In this document: piece after piece, positions 11,320 through 23,763 of the stretch | Layout: every line of letters starts with the position of its first letter | Numbering within the stretch: position 1 is the stretch's first letter | NCBI RefSeq assembly: GCF_011397635.1 | Contig: NC_064756.1 | Coordinates: 36,682,633-36,746,632 of the forward strand | Direction of reading: 5' to 3' | Source of the DNA: Epinephelus fuscoguttatus | Lineage: Eukaryota > Chordata > Actinopteri > Perciformes > Serranidae | Length of the DNA stretch: 64,000 nt | Position numbers and translations under genes: made by a program | The notes under the pieces: model-generated | What the model saw: only the letters and a program-made list of their open reading frames with translations | Databases searched by the model: none | Told to the model about the DNA's origin: nothing

Positions 11320-14300
11320 ATGCCTAGAGACATATCGTCGTCATCTAGCGAAGACGAAGAGGACAATAATGCTACAGAATCCCACGAAAAGCAAAAAGAA
11401 ACCGGTAAGCGTACACACATTGGCTAGACACAAGCTAGTGTTAGTTGGTAATGGTTAGTTCAGTTACACCAGCACCGGCATTTTTTACTGAGAAATACAA
11501 TGCAGTCATTTAAGGTAAATACACAGCAATAGGCGGTGACTGGCTGAGCCCCATATTGATAGGAATGACGTCTTTATTTTTATTTGTTAACTCATTAAAA
11601 CAGGAAAAGATTGCCTTGTGTAAAAAAAATCTACATATTAAAGTTAAAAAAAGTGTAATAATCTAACGTTAGTGGAAACCTAAAAATGATGCGTCGCATT
11701 TGTCAAAACCTTGGTCTTGTGTCTTCCAATATTTAAGCAAAGGCGAGAGATCAGAATCTCACCAATAATTAAAATATCTGTGTTTTATAACTATATAACT
11801 ATTTGGCACCAAAGAAAATATTTAGTAGAAGCGGTACACACAAGTAAAATGATATTGATCCAGTGAAACATGAGCACACACAGCTTTTGTTCAGGTGTTC
11901 TTTTTCGGGGCTGTTGTGTGTATTTCTTATGCTCTGTGTTATTTTATTCATGAAATGATGAAGGCGTGCTGCTGTTTGGATCCACAGATAAGAAGGCCAG
12001 CAGGTACCAGTGTCCTGCTGACTTTGTGTCTTTCCACCACAAGCCCTGCAGCAGCACACTCACAGAGAGTCTGAAGAACAACAAGAATGAATTATGGCTC
12101 ATCAAAGCTCCTGCCAGCTTTAATCCAGAATGGTGGGTGCAGTCTTTCTCCTTTCGCCTGTCTCCTTGTCTCTGTCTCAAACTTAAAGAAGAATTCATGC
12201 AATTAAGTATTTTCTTAATGGCATTCTTGTCTTGTATACATTTATTGGTTTAATCTTCAATTTTGCATACATTGATCTACCAAAGCTTAGTAGATTTCAA
12301 TATATACAGAATTTGAAAGGGTAATTACATACGTAACTGCTTCCACCTCTAATGCCAAATAATAAATCCGTTGATGTCAGAGAAAAGATTAACATTACAG
12401 AATTTACCAAAATAAAATCATACTTTAGCTCCAGTGTATCACTGCTTTTGTTCCCACAGTTCAGAGGCTGCATAATTTGTGTTTATAAATTGAAGTGTAG
12501 CTATGTAACACTTAACTGTACAGCCTAGCTGTGGCTGCACATTACAATTTCAGAATAATAGTAAACGCTAAAACAAAGCCTATGAGTAGCACAAGTTCAT
12601 AAGAGTCATTATGTCAGTGAAGTGACTCAGTAATATCAGTTACAGGACAGTATGTATTAAACGGTGGAGTCTGCCATTGTACACCAACACACTTTGTCAA
12701 ATTCAGTGAATATCTCCTCATGGTCAACAAGCTGTCTGTTCTGTGTGTACGCAGAAAAAAATAACCAGGTGTTTATACACAGCCCTGGCTCTGTAAGTGG
12801 GAAACAAACAAAGTATCTCGGACTGAGACACATAACACTTTTGTGCTGTGCTCATGCACATGACAGGGGAAAGGCCAGGGATGTATAAATAAAAAAGCCG
12901 TGGGAGCAAGAGGGACAGTAAAACAGAGCTTCTAAAGGAGCATGGGAGGGGTGTACTTGTTTGATTGTTAAGTTTAAATATCAACAGTCTTTCTCCAGAA
13001 ACACACACGACACCGTAAAAGTTTGCTAATATTTGGGCATTCACATAGCTCACTGGGTGGAGTCCTTGCAGCGTGTTTGAGTCCAGCCTGGGCCGTTTGC
13101 CCTCTGTCTCCCCTGCCTTTCCTCTCTCTCTCACACTATCAAAAATAAAGCCGAAAGGAAAAGAAAATCTTATTATCTTATAATCTCTCTAAAAAAATTA
13201 AAAACAAAAAAGTTTGCTGATCTTAGTTACAGTTAGCCATCATAAACAACTGGTCATACTAGACCAAGAAAGACTTTATTTGCACATTTTTATTGTTTAT
13301 TAATTCAGCTCTATGTTTGTAAGTGGGAGGATGTGTCATTTTTCTCTCTAAAGTTACATAGTCTAACTTTAAACACCTCTGCAACAATCTATGTCACAGC
13401 ACAAGGAGCAAGTCAGACTTATGTCTGTTGGGGCCAGCAGGTGGAGCTGTAGATGGGCTTCATGCTAAAGCTCCAGAGAGCTCCCTCAAATTCAGTAGCA
13501 GTCTTTGAAAATGATGTCATTTGGTTTAAACTTTTAAAGTTGAATAAACTTTTTTTTCCAGGCAGGCTTTGTGAGAATGATGTCTAACCTCGACTCTCCT
13601 CCCTCCAAACAGTTTCAGTGACATCAAGGTGCCCCTCTCAGGTCTCCAGACCCTGAAGGTTTCTACCACTGCAGGTGGAGCAAAGACTGGGAGTGGCCAG
13701 CAGATCTACAGCATCCTTGCATCCACCCATGGTACCTCAGATCTCTGCCTGCTCACCAGGGACAAGCAATCATCAGATACTATGGTCTTTGGCCCCAGTT
13801 TTTCAGGTCTGATGAATGTGTGTGAGAGCTATGGAGACAGCAGCACCAACCAGGCCCCTCAGGTCATCCCCGCAGCTCCAGCACCCTCCATACCGCCGGG
13901 GCTGAAACAGCGGTTTCACCCGTTTGGCAGTAAGACCCCCACTCTGACATGTGTGGCAGAGAGTGAGGTGGATGGAGCCGCCTTCGGGCCCTCGTCTGCA
14001 ACTCTCCGCCCCTTGGTAGTCAAACGATTTGTGGAAGAAACATGGCAGGAGGAAGAGGATGAGGAAGAAGGGAGGAAAAAGAAAAAGAAGAAAAAGAAAG
14101 AAAAGCGAATAAAGACAGAGCGAGAAGAGGAGGTGGTTAGAGTGAAAGAGGAACCTGTAACAGAAGTTCAGGACGAAGTGATGATGGAGCTCCCTCTCCA
14201 GGAGGGCGATGTTTCAGAGGAAAGGAGGAAAAAGAAGAAGAAAAAGAGAGACCGGGAGCGAGAGGAGGTGGAGGAGGGCATCGAGCCCAGTGTCACGGTG

Positions 14301-14417
14301 AAGGAGGAAGAGGTAACAGTGAAATGTGAACCAATGGACCCTTTGTATGGTGATGTGGTGGAGGGCTCAGGAAAGAAGAAGAAAAAGAAGAAGAAAAGCA
14401 AAACTGATGACGAGTAA
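11320..14417 (+). CDS. polr1g: RNA polymerase I subunit G (CD3EAP/PAF49/RPA34 homologue), three exons
   Basis: Exons are 11320-11404, 11988-12132 and 13613-14417 (stop TAA), all with GT-AG borders; about 344 residues. The N-terminus is an acidic Ser/Glu/Asp stretch (SSSSSEDEED). Residues 63-77 read ELWLIKAPASFNPEC, then FSD..VPLSG, which matches the human POLR1G signature ELWLIQAPADFAPECF..VPLSG. Cys77 is rebuilt across the second splice. IPPGL..RF at 170-177 is also shared with the human protein. The segment from about residue 222 is a Lys/Glu-rich tail with several runs of lysines and three V-K-x-E motifs, as in mammals, although shorter than the human tail. The family dimerises with POLR1E (PAF53/A49) on Pol I and supports rRNA initiation and elongation in the nucleolus. 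It is the divergent partner of the IRF2BP gene. The ATG is the first in a clean frame after the promoter. Confidence 0.93.
11405..11987 (+). other. polr1g intron 1
   Basis: Donor ACCG/GTAAGC and acceptor TCCACAG/ATAAG. No feature of its own was recognised inside. Confidence 0.85.
12133..13612 (+). other. polr1g intron 2
   Basis: Donor GAATG/GTGGGT and acceptor CTCCAAACAG/TTTCAG. The join restores the conserved PECF motif. It contains a SINE relic at 13036-13175. Confidence 0.85.
13036..13175 (+). repeat. tRNA-derived SINE relic in polr1g intron 2
   Basis: AGCTCACTGGGTGGAG resembles a Pol III A box, and GTTTGAGTCC resembles a B box. They are followed by CCCTCTGTCTCCCCTGCC, TCTCTCTCTC and a terminal AAAATAAAGCC, the body and tail layout of a common fish tRNA-SINE. 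It is degraded and probably inactive. Confidence 0.6.
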
Positions 14418-14984
14418 CCTGTCGTCACTTTATTGTTTTGTTTACTGTCGACCTTATGAACTTGACTGGGAGCCACTCTACTCCTAATTTACTCCAGTGT
14501 ATTGATATATTGCATAATAAGAGGCTTGCTTTGGCAGGACATTGCATCCAGAGAAAAGAACACATCCTGAATCAATTGAACACTTACACAAATTATAAAA
14601 TGGATTCATCCCAGCATCTTAAAGGCCAACGTTCCCTCTCATTTTGGGCTCAGAAAGTGACAGTTTTACACACAAAGAATGTGTGCAGCCGCAGGCATCT
14701 ATGAGTGCATGGATAATAAGAGTGTACATGAGGGGAACATCTCTGTGTTCTGCCAGTGTCTGTCAAGTTGTGGTAGATTTTATGGGATTATTCTCACACT
14801 GTGTTGCTGCATTTGTGTACATATTTACACAACTCTGCTGGTAATGTTGCTGGTTTGGCAACAGGTTCAGAAAACCAGAGGTGATGTAAAGACAGTATAA
14901 TGATTCGCTGTCACGTCATGTTAGGTTTTTTGTTTTTAAAGGATTCGAGTCACATGTATTGGAGAACACGTGTTTTAAAATAAA
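14418..14984 (+). terminator. polr1g 3' UTR with poly(A) signal
   Basis: The first canonical AATAAA after the stop codon is at 14979-14984 (TTTTAAAATAAACTCC), giving a 3' UTR of about 570-590 bases. Small frames inside are not coding. Confidence 0.6.
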
Positions 14985-15402
14985 CTCCTAAAGTGATTAA
15001 AGGAAATGAAACGAAAATGAAAAGAACATGTTTGTGTTTTTGTCCTGCAGTCGAGTCATGCAAGCATTCTAACATTTTCCTCTCATGCCTTGACAGAGCA
15101 GTGACTTCATCCAGAAGGAATGAAACTTGAAGTTGTGTTGTAACTCAGACCACAGCTTATAAATTGCACAACAATAGGAAAGTGTCCGATTTATAGATCT
15201 GTAGTTTTCTAATGATCTCAAGTTTTAGGTGGAAGTCATGTCATAGGAAAGGCAAATGTTTTCAATTAATAAATTACAGAGAATCTGTTGTGTGGACAAA
15301 TATTTAGGTTTGAAAAAATATTTTTTATATTGACAGTGAGTATAGGTACTATTGGAAATACACTGAATTGTTGACAGGACATTGAATTGTTGTTTTAGTA
15401 TA
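14985..15402. other. Intergenic, no gene seen
   Basis: AT-rich sequence after polr1g; nothing recognised. Confidence 0.5.
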
Positions 15403-16299
15403 AACAGGGTTCCCATGATCATGAAATTCCTTAAAGTTTAAAACAAAAACTTTGTTGGTTGGAATTGATTTGGAATTAACAGAATGTTTTGGAATTTTTT
15501 TAACATACAATGGTGTGGCTATTGTTTAAAAGAGTGCTTCCCAACTGGTCAGTCACGATCCAAAAGTGGGTTGCTGGTCCACTCTGAATGGATGGCAAGT
15601 CAGTCAACTTTATTTTAAGTACAGTGAATTTCTGGTACGGAACTTTTATTTTGAAGCACCCTTTCCCACTGTAGAGCGAGTGACTAATGGAAGGCTAAGA
15701 GACAGCAAACTAGTTTGACAATATGGCCAAACACATGCATGTCTGTTGAAATGTCACTAATATCACGAGATACACATTGGTATTATGCACATTGCTAGTT
15801 GGCACCAGGAATGTCTACCAAGGGAGTTAAGTTAGCAAGTGCTAAAAGGTTACTTATCCATAAATGCCTGGGAAGTGTGTGATTGATAATGTATGGCATT
15901 AGATTAGATTAGGTTAGATTCAACTTTACTGACATTGCACATGTCACAATTAAGCGCTATAATGTACAGTAGTGGCTGATAGTCCAGAGGTGACATAGGG
16001 GTCTGCATGGCAGTGCATCCAGACCCCTCCATTCTGTAGAACAACAATATAATACATGGCTCAAGAAAGTCAGATCCTGGCCGCACTGGATGTAGGATCT
16101 GCACCACAAAGTTTGACGTTTGCAACATGGACGAAGTTGCTATGGTTAGCCATGCTAAAGGGTAAAAGCGCCCAATGATTGTTATATAGGCCTACCTATT
16201 TAAACTACTTAAATAAAGTCATGGAAATGTGGTAAAACATGTTAAACGTATGGAAAAGTGTTGATAATCTATTGGTAAAAATGTGCGGGTACCCTGTAA
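15403..16299. mobile_element. Non-autonomous DNA element, possibly hAT-type
   Basis: Ends are inverted: ACAGGGTTCCCATGATCATG on the left, and TGCGGGTACCCTGT on the right. The eight bases outside each end, TAGTATAA and AAGTATGA, agree at six positions, which would fit a decayed 8-bp duplication. A LINE-type tail in antisense (GATTAGATTAGGTTAGATTC) lies inside near 15900. A related but shorter piece is at 52853-53309. Confidence 0.45.
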
Positions 16300-17464
16300 G
16301 TATGAGATGGTCATGTCACCACTTATGATGCAATGATGTTTCTCCCTGATTACAGCTGTAGGAAAGTTTAAAAATCAGATGAAATTGTATCTTCTGTGCA
16401 CATTAAAATCAGTGAAGTGTTTTGTGTTTGGACCCGCTGTCTTTAGTAGGTCCAGTGCAGAGTTTCATGATGATCTTCAGGACCTTTTCAGTGGGATTTC
16501 ATCTCTGCCACGACTGTGCTATAACTATGCAGGAAACTCTTCATGGCTATAATTTGTTGGCATGCTAAAAGTCATACTTAAATAATACTGCATGTCGGCA
16601 CAAAATGTTGGCATCAAAACTTATATTGGTTGATCCCAAGTCTATAAATCTCTGCATGTCCATCGCCAGCAGAAATTCCCTTCAATTAAATGCATCACAG
16701 ATATAAGCAGTCCTGACAGGGAGATGGCGCCACACTCCAGCCTGTTTCCTGTGTGGGGCAGGCTGCAGCCTCAGAACAACCTTGGAGCCTATTATTTACA
16801 TGCTACCATTTATTTTCACTAATTTACTACAGATCTTCTGTTGCTGGCCTGACACACACAAAGAAAGGATTTATTATTTTTCCACTTTCCGACAGCAGCA
16901 AATCATCAGATCTCAGTGACACTCAGGTGAAAAATCTCAGTCCAGGCTCTGCATCCTCCCCTCCTCCCTCCCTTCACTGCTCCCCTCTCCCTGCTCTGCA
17001 CCGGAGTATGGTCCTGTTTCTTAATGAGCTCAGGCACCTCTGGCGCTATCACACTCTCACCATCTGTAGTAACCCTCTGCACACGCTGCAAGGCTTTATT
17101 GATCCAGCCTCATGTGTGCATTCACATTTTTTACAGACTCATTTTAAAGGGTCAGTGGACACAAAATTAAGAAAACCACCTTAAAGTTATGAAAATTATT
17201 ATAGTACCATCCCAAAGATCACCTAGAAAATACTTTTTTGCACACTGATTTGCTCCCCGTCCTAACGTCTAGTTTTTTGGTTTAGCAGGAAGCCATTAAA
17301 GCAGAGAGCCACAGATGTTGGATCAAGCGTTTCCCCGTGAGTAACATCCAATGCCAGATTTCTGTGTATCCTCACAGGTATGTTGAATGTGTGCGCTACC
17401 GTCTATGCTTCAGAGTCTGCAGGCTTGAGTGCATGGGTGGATATGCCCGTGCAACTGAAAGAGT

Positions 17465-17510
<46 letters not shown>

Positions 17511-17986
17511 CAGTTGCCTGATGCTAAAGTCAGTGAAATGAAAAATGATTTTTGCTCTGATGGCTCTACTTGCTTTAAACACAAAATTATGTTCTTGAAT
17601 TTAACATATTTCTTGTCCTTCTTTACAAGTTGTATCTGTGCCAGTCACTTCATGTTAAACCAGAAAAAGGAAATAACAACTAAAAGAAAGGATCACATTT
17701 TTTGAACTGTTAAATAGAAATCCTCTTTCCACCAGGTAGTTTTGCACTTTTTGTATGATCCAATTCTTTGTCATGTGCAATAGTCTGCACATAAAAAACC
17801 CCCCACCACATTAATCTAAGATCCAGACCATCCTAAAAGGACGGAGCTTAGATGTTATGAATTAGACACGTGTGTGACACCTCTCAGTCAAGCCAATAAT
17901 ACCCCAAGACATATCATCTGCTTTATGGTGTTACGTGCTTGCTCATTGTTAAGACAAAAGGAGGGAAAATACACAAAAGGATAGAG
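16300..17986. other. Intergenic with (TG)n array
   Basis: No supported gene. A (TG)n microsatellite lies at 17467-17508; frames running through it are artefacts of the repeat. Confidence 0.5.
17467..17508. repeat. (TG)n microsatellite
   Basis: About 20 uninterrupted TG units. Confidence 0.95.
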
Positions 17987-17994
17987 ATTAAAAA

Positions 17995-18278
17995 TGAAAA
18001 TATTTATTAAATAATGTTATTTACAAAATAGATGAATGACATGTGTACAATAAGCAACATCAGTGGTGTGTGCTCGTGCCAGGGTTGGGTGTAAAATGGT
18101 GTGTGAAGATGTTGCATGCTTTGAGAAAAGGCCAAACAAATCAAACAAACCATAGGACCATGTGGGATCTGAGAGCTGCAAGAGATCGAGGCAAACTGAC
18201 CTGACCAGCTTTGTAGGTTTGTCGGCCCATCAGTCCAAGTGAACCAGCTCCTTAATGAGCTACACTGCCAGCTCACTA
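17995..18278 (-). other. Candidate terminal exon and 3' UTR of an unidentified minus-strand gene
   Basis: On the minus strand a strong pyrimidine tract runs into TGTCTTTGCAG/GTAGTGAGC (acceptor at 18278/18279). AATAAA follows about 275 bases later near 18001-18010, giving the layout of a last exon. No frame is recognisable as a protein family, and two of the three frames stop early, so it would be mostly 3' UTR. No partner exon was found. This may be chance. Confidence 0.2.
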
Positions 18279-18670
18279 CCTGCAAAGACAAGAGAAACAC
18301 GAGCAGGCCAGAAACAGGAGGGACTGTCACAATGGGACATTAATTCTCATTATTATCAGCAAGAAAAAAATGTAAGACTTTTCCACTGATTTCAGTGCAG
18401 TGAGTTTATTTGGAGTTTTGAAATTCTACATGCTGCTGTTTGCAAACCTGTACCCACTTTTTCTCTGTTCCACATCTGATCTTACCTGCAATTACTGTAT
18501 CTCTGTTAACCCCCTGAGGACTTGACAATGGCCAATATACAGTATGGTGGGCAGTGAAACCTTCACTTACTGCTGTATGAGTCAGCCAGGTCTGTGGCAG
18601 AATAACATGTATGCATCTTGTTTTGCAGTTTCTGCCATTTTCTGAGTCTTTCATCGAGATTGCATCAGTA

Positions 18671-18728
<58 letters not shown>

Positions 18729-19079
18729 ATGTGTGTGCACTCAGCAGTGTGGTCAAGAGGACGCGTCAGATTTTCATCTCATTTCCGTCACATTTAGAGT
18801 TCACCATCAGCCATTTCATCTGAAATACACAGGCTGGAGTCACAGAATTGAAATCTCTTTCAATATATCCACTCTCACAGCCGTTAGTGCCCTTCTTGGT
18901 GTGTTTGTCTCTCTTTGCCACACACAGAAGCTCTGACTGGATCGCCATTACACCTCCTTCACTACATTTGGAACAAAAAAGTAAATTGTTCTTTTTTGTT
19001 TAAAGCGAGCTGGTGACAGGCACATTCAAATTCACACACCTGCTGGGTTAATCATGGGTGGGGGGGGAGTGAATGAGTA
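18279..19079. other. Intergenic with (GT)n array
   Basis: No gene seen. A (TG)n microsatellite spans 18674-18728. Confidence 0.5.
18674..18728. repeat. (TG)n microsatellite
   Basis: About 27 uninterrupted dinucleotide units. Confidence 0.95.
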
Positions 19080-19200
19080 ATAGTCTCTGCTTCTTTAACA
19101 ATGTCTGTTGAAGTGCCCTTGAGCAAGACACTTAACCCAAACTTCTCCAGAAGAATGCAGCTGTGCTGCGCAACCTGGAGGTGTGAATCCATTCACCTGT
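19080..19200. repeat. Degraded interspersed repeat
   Basis: GAAGTGCCCTTGAGCAAGACACTTAACCC is partly quoted by its core CCTTGAGCAAGACACTTAAC, a block I recognise from a common teleost SINE/LINE 3' region. Both ends are lost. Confidence 0.4.
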
Positions 19201-20243
19201 TTGGATGAAATAATAAAAAAGTGTGCTGATAGAAAACATGAGTGTGCTCACCCTGACATCCCCACACAAATGGGGGTTTAGAGGGTGATGGTGAGCGCAG
19301 CTGTAGTCCCCCTGTGCTTGCCTCACCGGTTTGAAAAATTGAAATGAATTAGACCCTGAGTGCAGCAGAATGAGGGGAGGGAGACATTTAATCATATCAG
19401 CCTGATTATGTAAGGTGAATCACTACAGTCCTTCCCTTTCAGCACTTCACTGCAGTGGCACTTTACATGGAGTCACACCTGCAGCTGTGGAGGATGCTCT
19501 GTCTTTCAGTGAAGTATGTAAACAAACAGCCACTTTTCTCACCCAGCTGTTGTGTCAACATGGACATGCTATAAAATACTTTTTACATTCTGTATGAATT
19601 GATGCATATAAATTGGATAAAAGAGTACAATCAGACTGAACTTTGACCTCGGAAGTAGCGAGGTCAGCCAGTGATGCTGGAATTTATCTGATGTTATTGA
19701 TGCATTTTCTGCATAGTTAAAGAAAACAAGCAGCGGAGTTGCCGGTAATAAAGCAATGAGTGGCATTGTAATGTAGCAGGTTGACTAAACTTCAACAGCT
19801 TGTGTTTACAACCTCACCTGCATTACCTACACGTAAGTGTATAAAGTTAATTCAAGATTTTTAATAATTATGTTCATTATATTGGATGTAATGTCATATT
19901 ATTGCACATTATGTCCAATTATGTCTCTTACTTATCCTATCCTTTAGACAATGTTGAAAAGTAACTAAATAGATTTACTCAGGTTGGCCTGCTTTCTACA
20001 GTTGTGAGGTACTTGTGCTTTTTAAGCTGCATTTATGTTACTTAGTACCTCTGCGCTAAAATTCACATGGAAATTACTCCATTTATATTTGATAACTTTA
20101 GTTGCCAGTTACTTTATAAATTCAAATTATTAATACAATATATTAATACATACTTTCAACATATTGTACCGCAGTAACCAGAACTATAACTATAATATTA
20201 TTACTTTCATTAATGCTGTTGTAAGCTACTGTCATTACCTGCA

Positions 20244-20299
<56 letters not shown>

Positions 20300-20342
20300 T
20301 GTGTCATATGGATTACTGTTAATTTATTATGCTGATCTCTTC
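19201..20342. other. Intergenic with (CT)n array
   Basis: No gene seen. An interrupted (CT)n array lies at 20243-20293. Confidence 0.5.
20243..20293. repeat. (CT)n microsatellite
   Basis: CT repeat of about 50 bases with one TTT interruption near its start. Confidence 0.9.
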
Positions 20343-20582
20343 TGTACGACATCTATTGCACGTCTGTCCATCCTGGAAGAGGGATCCCTCCTCAGTTGCT
20401 CTTCCTGAGGTTTCTACCGTTTGTTTTCCCCGTTAAAGGGGTTTTTTTGGGGAGTTTTTCCTTATCCGCTGTGAGGGTCATAAGGACAGAGGGATGTCGT
20501 ATGCTGTAAAGCCCTGTGAGGCAAATTGTGATTTGTGATATTGGGCTTTATAAATAAAATTGATTGATTGATTGATTGATTA
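20343..20582 (+). mobile_element. LINE 3' end with (TTGA)n tail
   Basis: GACATCTATTGCACGTCTGT, GAGGGATCCCTCCTC, TTTTTCCTTATCCG, GGATGTCGTATGCTG and GATATTGGGCTTTATAAATA form the 3' UTR of a very common teleost retroposon. It ends in AAAATTGATTGATTGATTGA, a LINE-style repeat tail. The coding part is absent (5' truncation). The exact family is not named with confidence. Confidence 0.7.
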
Positions 20583-22560
20583 AGGTACAAAGCAATATAT
20601 AACAAAATTTAAATTAGCCCTACTATTACCAGCTGCAACATCAAAGTGATACATAGAATCCAATAAAATAATACACATTTGTGCTGTGCTATTTGAACAT
20701 TTTCATTGTACTTGTATCATCTTTATTGTGACCCAAGGCAGTTTACCATCTTACAACTAACTCTTCTGTTTCTGACTGATCTTCTAACCTGTGATTTAAG
20801 TTAGAATCAGTTTCAAAGAAAAAATAAAAAAAAATAAAACCTGTGTATTTGAGTAGAATGGAGAACTGATTTCCTGCTTACCACTTTAAAAAACTTGCTG
20901 AATTATCACATTTATTCACAGAACAATAGATTTTAGGCTGTAATAAAAGACAGAGACTGTTTCATGAGCCATGGTCAAATTAAATACTGTACTGACATTC
21001 AGAAATGTCAATACAGTGTGACTGCAGCATAAATACATGCAGAAAGATGAAATAGCTTGATTAAAAAATATATATAAAAAAATGCCTAATGAGGAATTGG
21101 ACAGCACATTGTGACACAGGAAATACTTGTGAGTGGCTAGTTTAAACAATGTTATTGTTTCTTTAATCTTTATTTAGACTTTTTATTCAAAAAAGATACT
21201 GGATCAAATCAGATGAAAACATGCAGGATATCTTTCAATATGGCAAAACATCCATGCACACATATGGTGAGTGAATTCAGTGTGGCCAGGACGAGTGGAT
21301 GGAATAAGTCTGAACCTACTGTGCCAAACATCCGATGTTTACCTGCTGTGAATTCTTAACACAGAGCTGTGTATTTTGCTCCTTTTGGATTGCAGTTTTA
21401 TTCATGCGCTTAAGTGTCTGGTATCAGTCTTAGCAACACTTACACTGTAATGTTTCTAACTCTTTAAAATACATCATATACTTGTAAAATGCCCCATTCT
21501 GCCTTTTTTGAAGCTGTAATGACATCATTATTCTGAATGCTTTCTTTGTGGAGAGGCAGCAGAGGACACAGAGCAATAATGTTGTAGTACAGGTACAGTG
21601 GCTTTGCTACTGTCAGGGGAGGGTCATGACTGATCTGTTTACCTGATCACCGCGCAACTGTGAAAACATTTATAACTGCATTAAGGCATCAAGTCTCTTT
21701 TTGTAATTGAATGGTTGATACAGAAGATTATTTTTTAAATTTGTTTACTGCGACAGTAGGAAAGAGAAAAGAGAAACAGAATAGTAGCAGGTAGGGAGGC
21801 ACTGGTTGTGAGATTCATGGTGGGATTTAGCTCCAGACCTGATCAGCCATACTGCATCTCAGCAACCCCGACTGAGCGTGTCAGTCCCCTTGAATGCACC
21901 ACTGTCACTGCTCACCGTAGCAGCTGAGGGGTCAAGAGGTCAAAGCTCACTCAGGCAGTGAGGCAGGAAAGGTGCACCTGCAGCAATGTGGACCAGCCAA
22001 AGTTGGAAAAGTTCACCTCAGTATTTTCTGCTTTCAATCAAAAAAATGGGAGTCATTGTGAGGAACTGCACATAATCAGTGTCTTTTTTCAGCAGGTAAC
22101 AACTTTTGGATGTGTGGGAATATTAAATTTGAGTGGAAATACAAAAAAAAATAAAATAAAATAAAATCAGGAAAAATCAGCCAAAACTTAAAGATAAGAA
22201 TAAAACAGCTTGCTTCTGCCTTGAAGACAACAAACTCTGACTTTCTGTCTGACTTTCTACAATATTTTACCAAAACTTCATTACCCCTGTACTCATTAGT
22301 TATCCAGTATACACAGGCTCAACTGAAAGGTCACAGGGGTCAAATGTGAGCTGAGGCAGCGAGGCATCTTCAGTTCCTGTAAGTCACTGTAACCCCATCT
22401 ACAGACAGTAATCTTACACCTGCCCATGTCTCACTGTAATGCATTAGACTATCCAAAGGTAATAGAATGATGCAATATAGCGCTATGTGTAATACTGTGT
22501 GTGTATTATCTTTTCACTGTCTGGTTCTCTGTGTGTGTGTGTGTGTGTGTGTAGCTGGGC
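20583..22560. other. Intergenic, no gene seen
   Basis: AT-rich DNA with a short (GT)n array at 22531-22552 and A-rich stretches. Nothing coding is supported. Confidence 0.5.
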
Positions 22561-22599
22561 GTTAGGCTGCGGTGCTGTCTGCTGAAGAGAGGATGAATA

Positions 22600-22819
22600 A
22601 TAAATGCAGTCTGAAGTTTGGATCCAACGTGTTCAGACTACTGAGCAGAGCAGAGGCCTTTCCACGGCCCAGCCGAGCCAATGCCAATGATAAGATTTGG
22701 GGGGAGGGAAATGGGATGGGGGTGTGCTAGTGTGGGGGAGGGCTGGTGGGGGGGAGGTGTTGTAGGGGTAATGAATTGGAGAACCAATTCTCGCCTACCC
22801 TCCCCTCCCTCTGCAGTGA

Positions 22820-22851
<32 letters not shown>

Positions 22852-23090
22852 TTCTCTCTCTTGCTGTCTTTTTCAACCAGCGCGCCTCGCTCCAGCCAGC
22901 CTGCGGCAATGTGAGCGTTGCCATGGCAACGTGGACCTGCCAAGGACCACGGCGTTGGAGAGAGGGAGAGAGAGAGAGGGCGGGGGTGGGGTAGGGGGGG
23001 AGAGCGAGGAGGGGTGCAGCTCATCAATGTCTTAGAGTCCCCCTTCCCTCCCCCACCCAAACACACACACACACACACACACTACAGGCA
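22600..23090. promoter_or_regulatory. CT/GC-rich promoter-like island with palindromic X-box
   Basis: This stretch stands out from its AT-rich surroundings. It has G-runs at 22690-22770, a (CT)n/(GA)n tract at 22819-22850 and 22958-22978, a CpG-bearing segment CAGCGCGCCTCGCTCC, and the perfect palindrome GTTGCCATGGCAAC at 22917-22930, which fits an RFX-type X-box. An (AC)n array follows at 23059-23083. It could be a promoter or enhancer, but no attached exon was identified. Confidence 0.3.
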
Positions 23091-23723
23091 TGCTGTTGAA
23101 AGAACAAACATCACAAAGGGCTCGAGCCTAAAATCTGCCGCAGAGAAACTAAAACTCTGCTGTAGCTCCTTACTTTCCTGCTCTGCACATTTTTACATTT
23201 TACTTTTTTCTTTTCTTCAATGATAAACACCTCGACAGCTTCTGTTTACACCCCAACCAAATAAACAAACAAATAAATGAATTCCCTGCAATCCCTCGTA
23301 ATCTCCGTCTACAGTTTTACACAGATTTGCTTTCATTTTAAAAAGAATAAAACCACTGTATCTATCCACGATACATTTATCTATCCTTCTCTCATTCCAT
23401 ATCTTCTTCATTCCTTTACATGACCCTTTGTATCTCGCCTCCATCTCTCCCAATTAAATCATTCTATTGTAAGAACATGGGGAGACATGAAGTGTAGGTG
23501 GGTGTGTGTGTGTTTGTGGGTGTGCGCAGTCCTGGCTCATTTCCAGCTCCAGCCCTCTAATAAGCCCCTCTGCTGAAACTGAAAGTGTGACATGGATCAA
23601 TAACTGGATGTGTGAATCTCTTCTGCACAAACTGACATGAAGATGCTAATTCTTTTCTTTTCCTTTATTTTCTCTCAGACAATGGAGGGAGTAGAAGTGC
23701 TGTTGTTAGTGGGGTGTCACTGG

Positions 23724-23763
<40 letters not shown>

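Noticed and set aside
14168..14476. Minus-strand frame with a long Phe run
   Set aside because: Antisense of the polr1g lysine codons.
18406..18936. Frames with Cys-Val or Thr-His runs
   Set aside because: Produced by the (GT)n microsatellite; the same applies near 17.4, 23.7, 27.4 and 48.7 kb.
22638..23078. 146-codon minus-strand frame and overlapping frames near 22.7-23.2 kb
   Set aside because: They run through CT/GA and AC repeats; no family resemblance and no splice partner.
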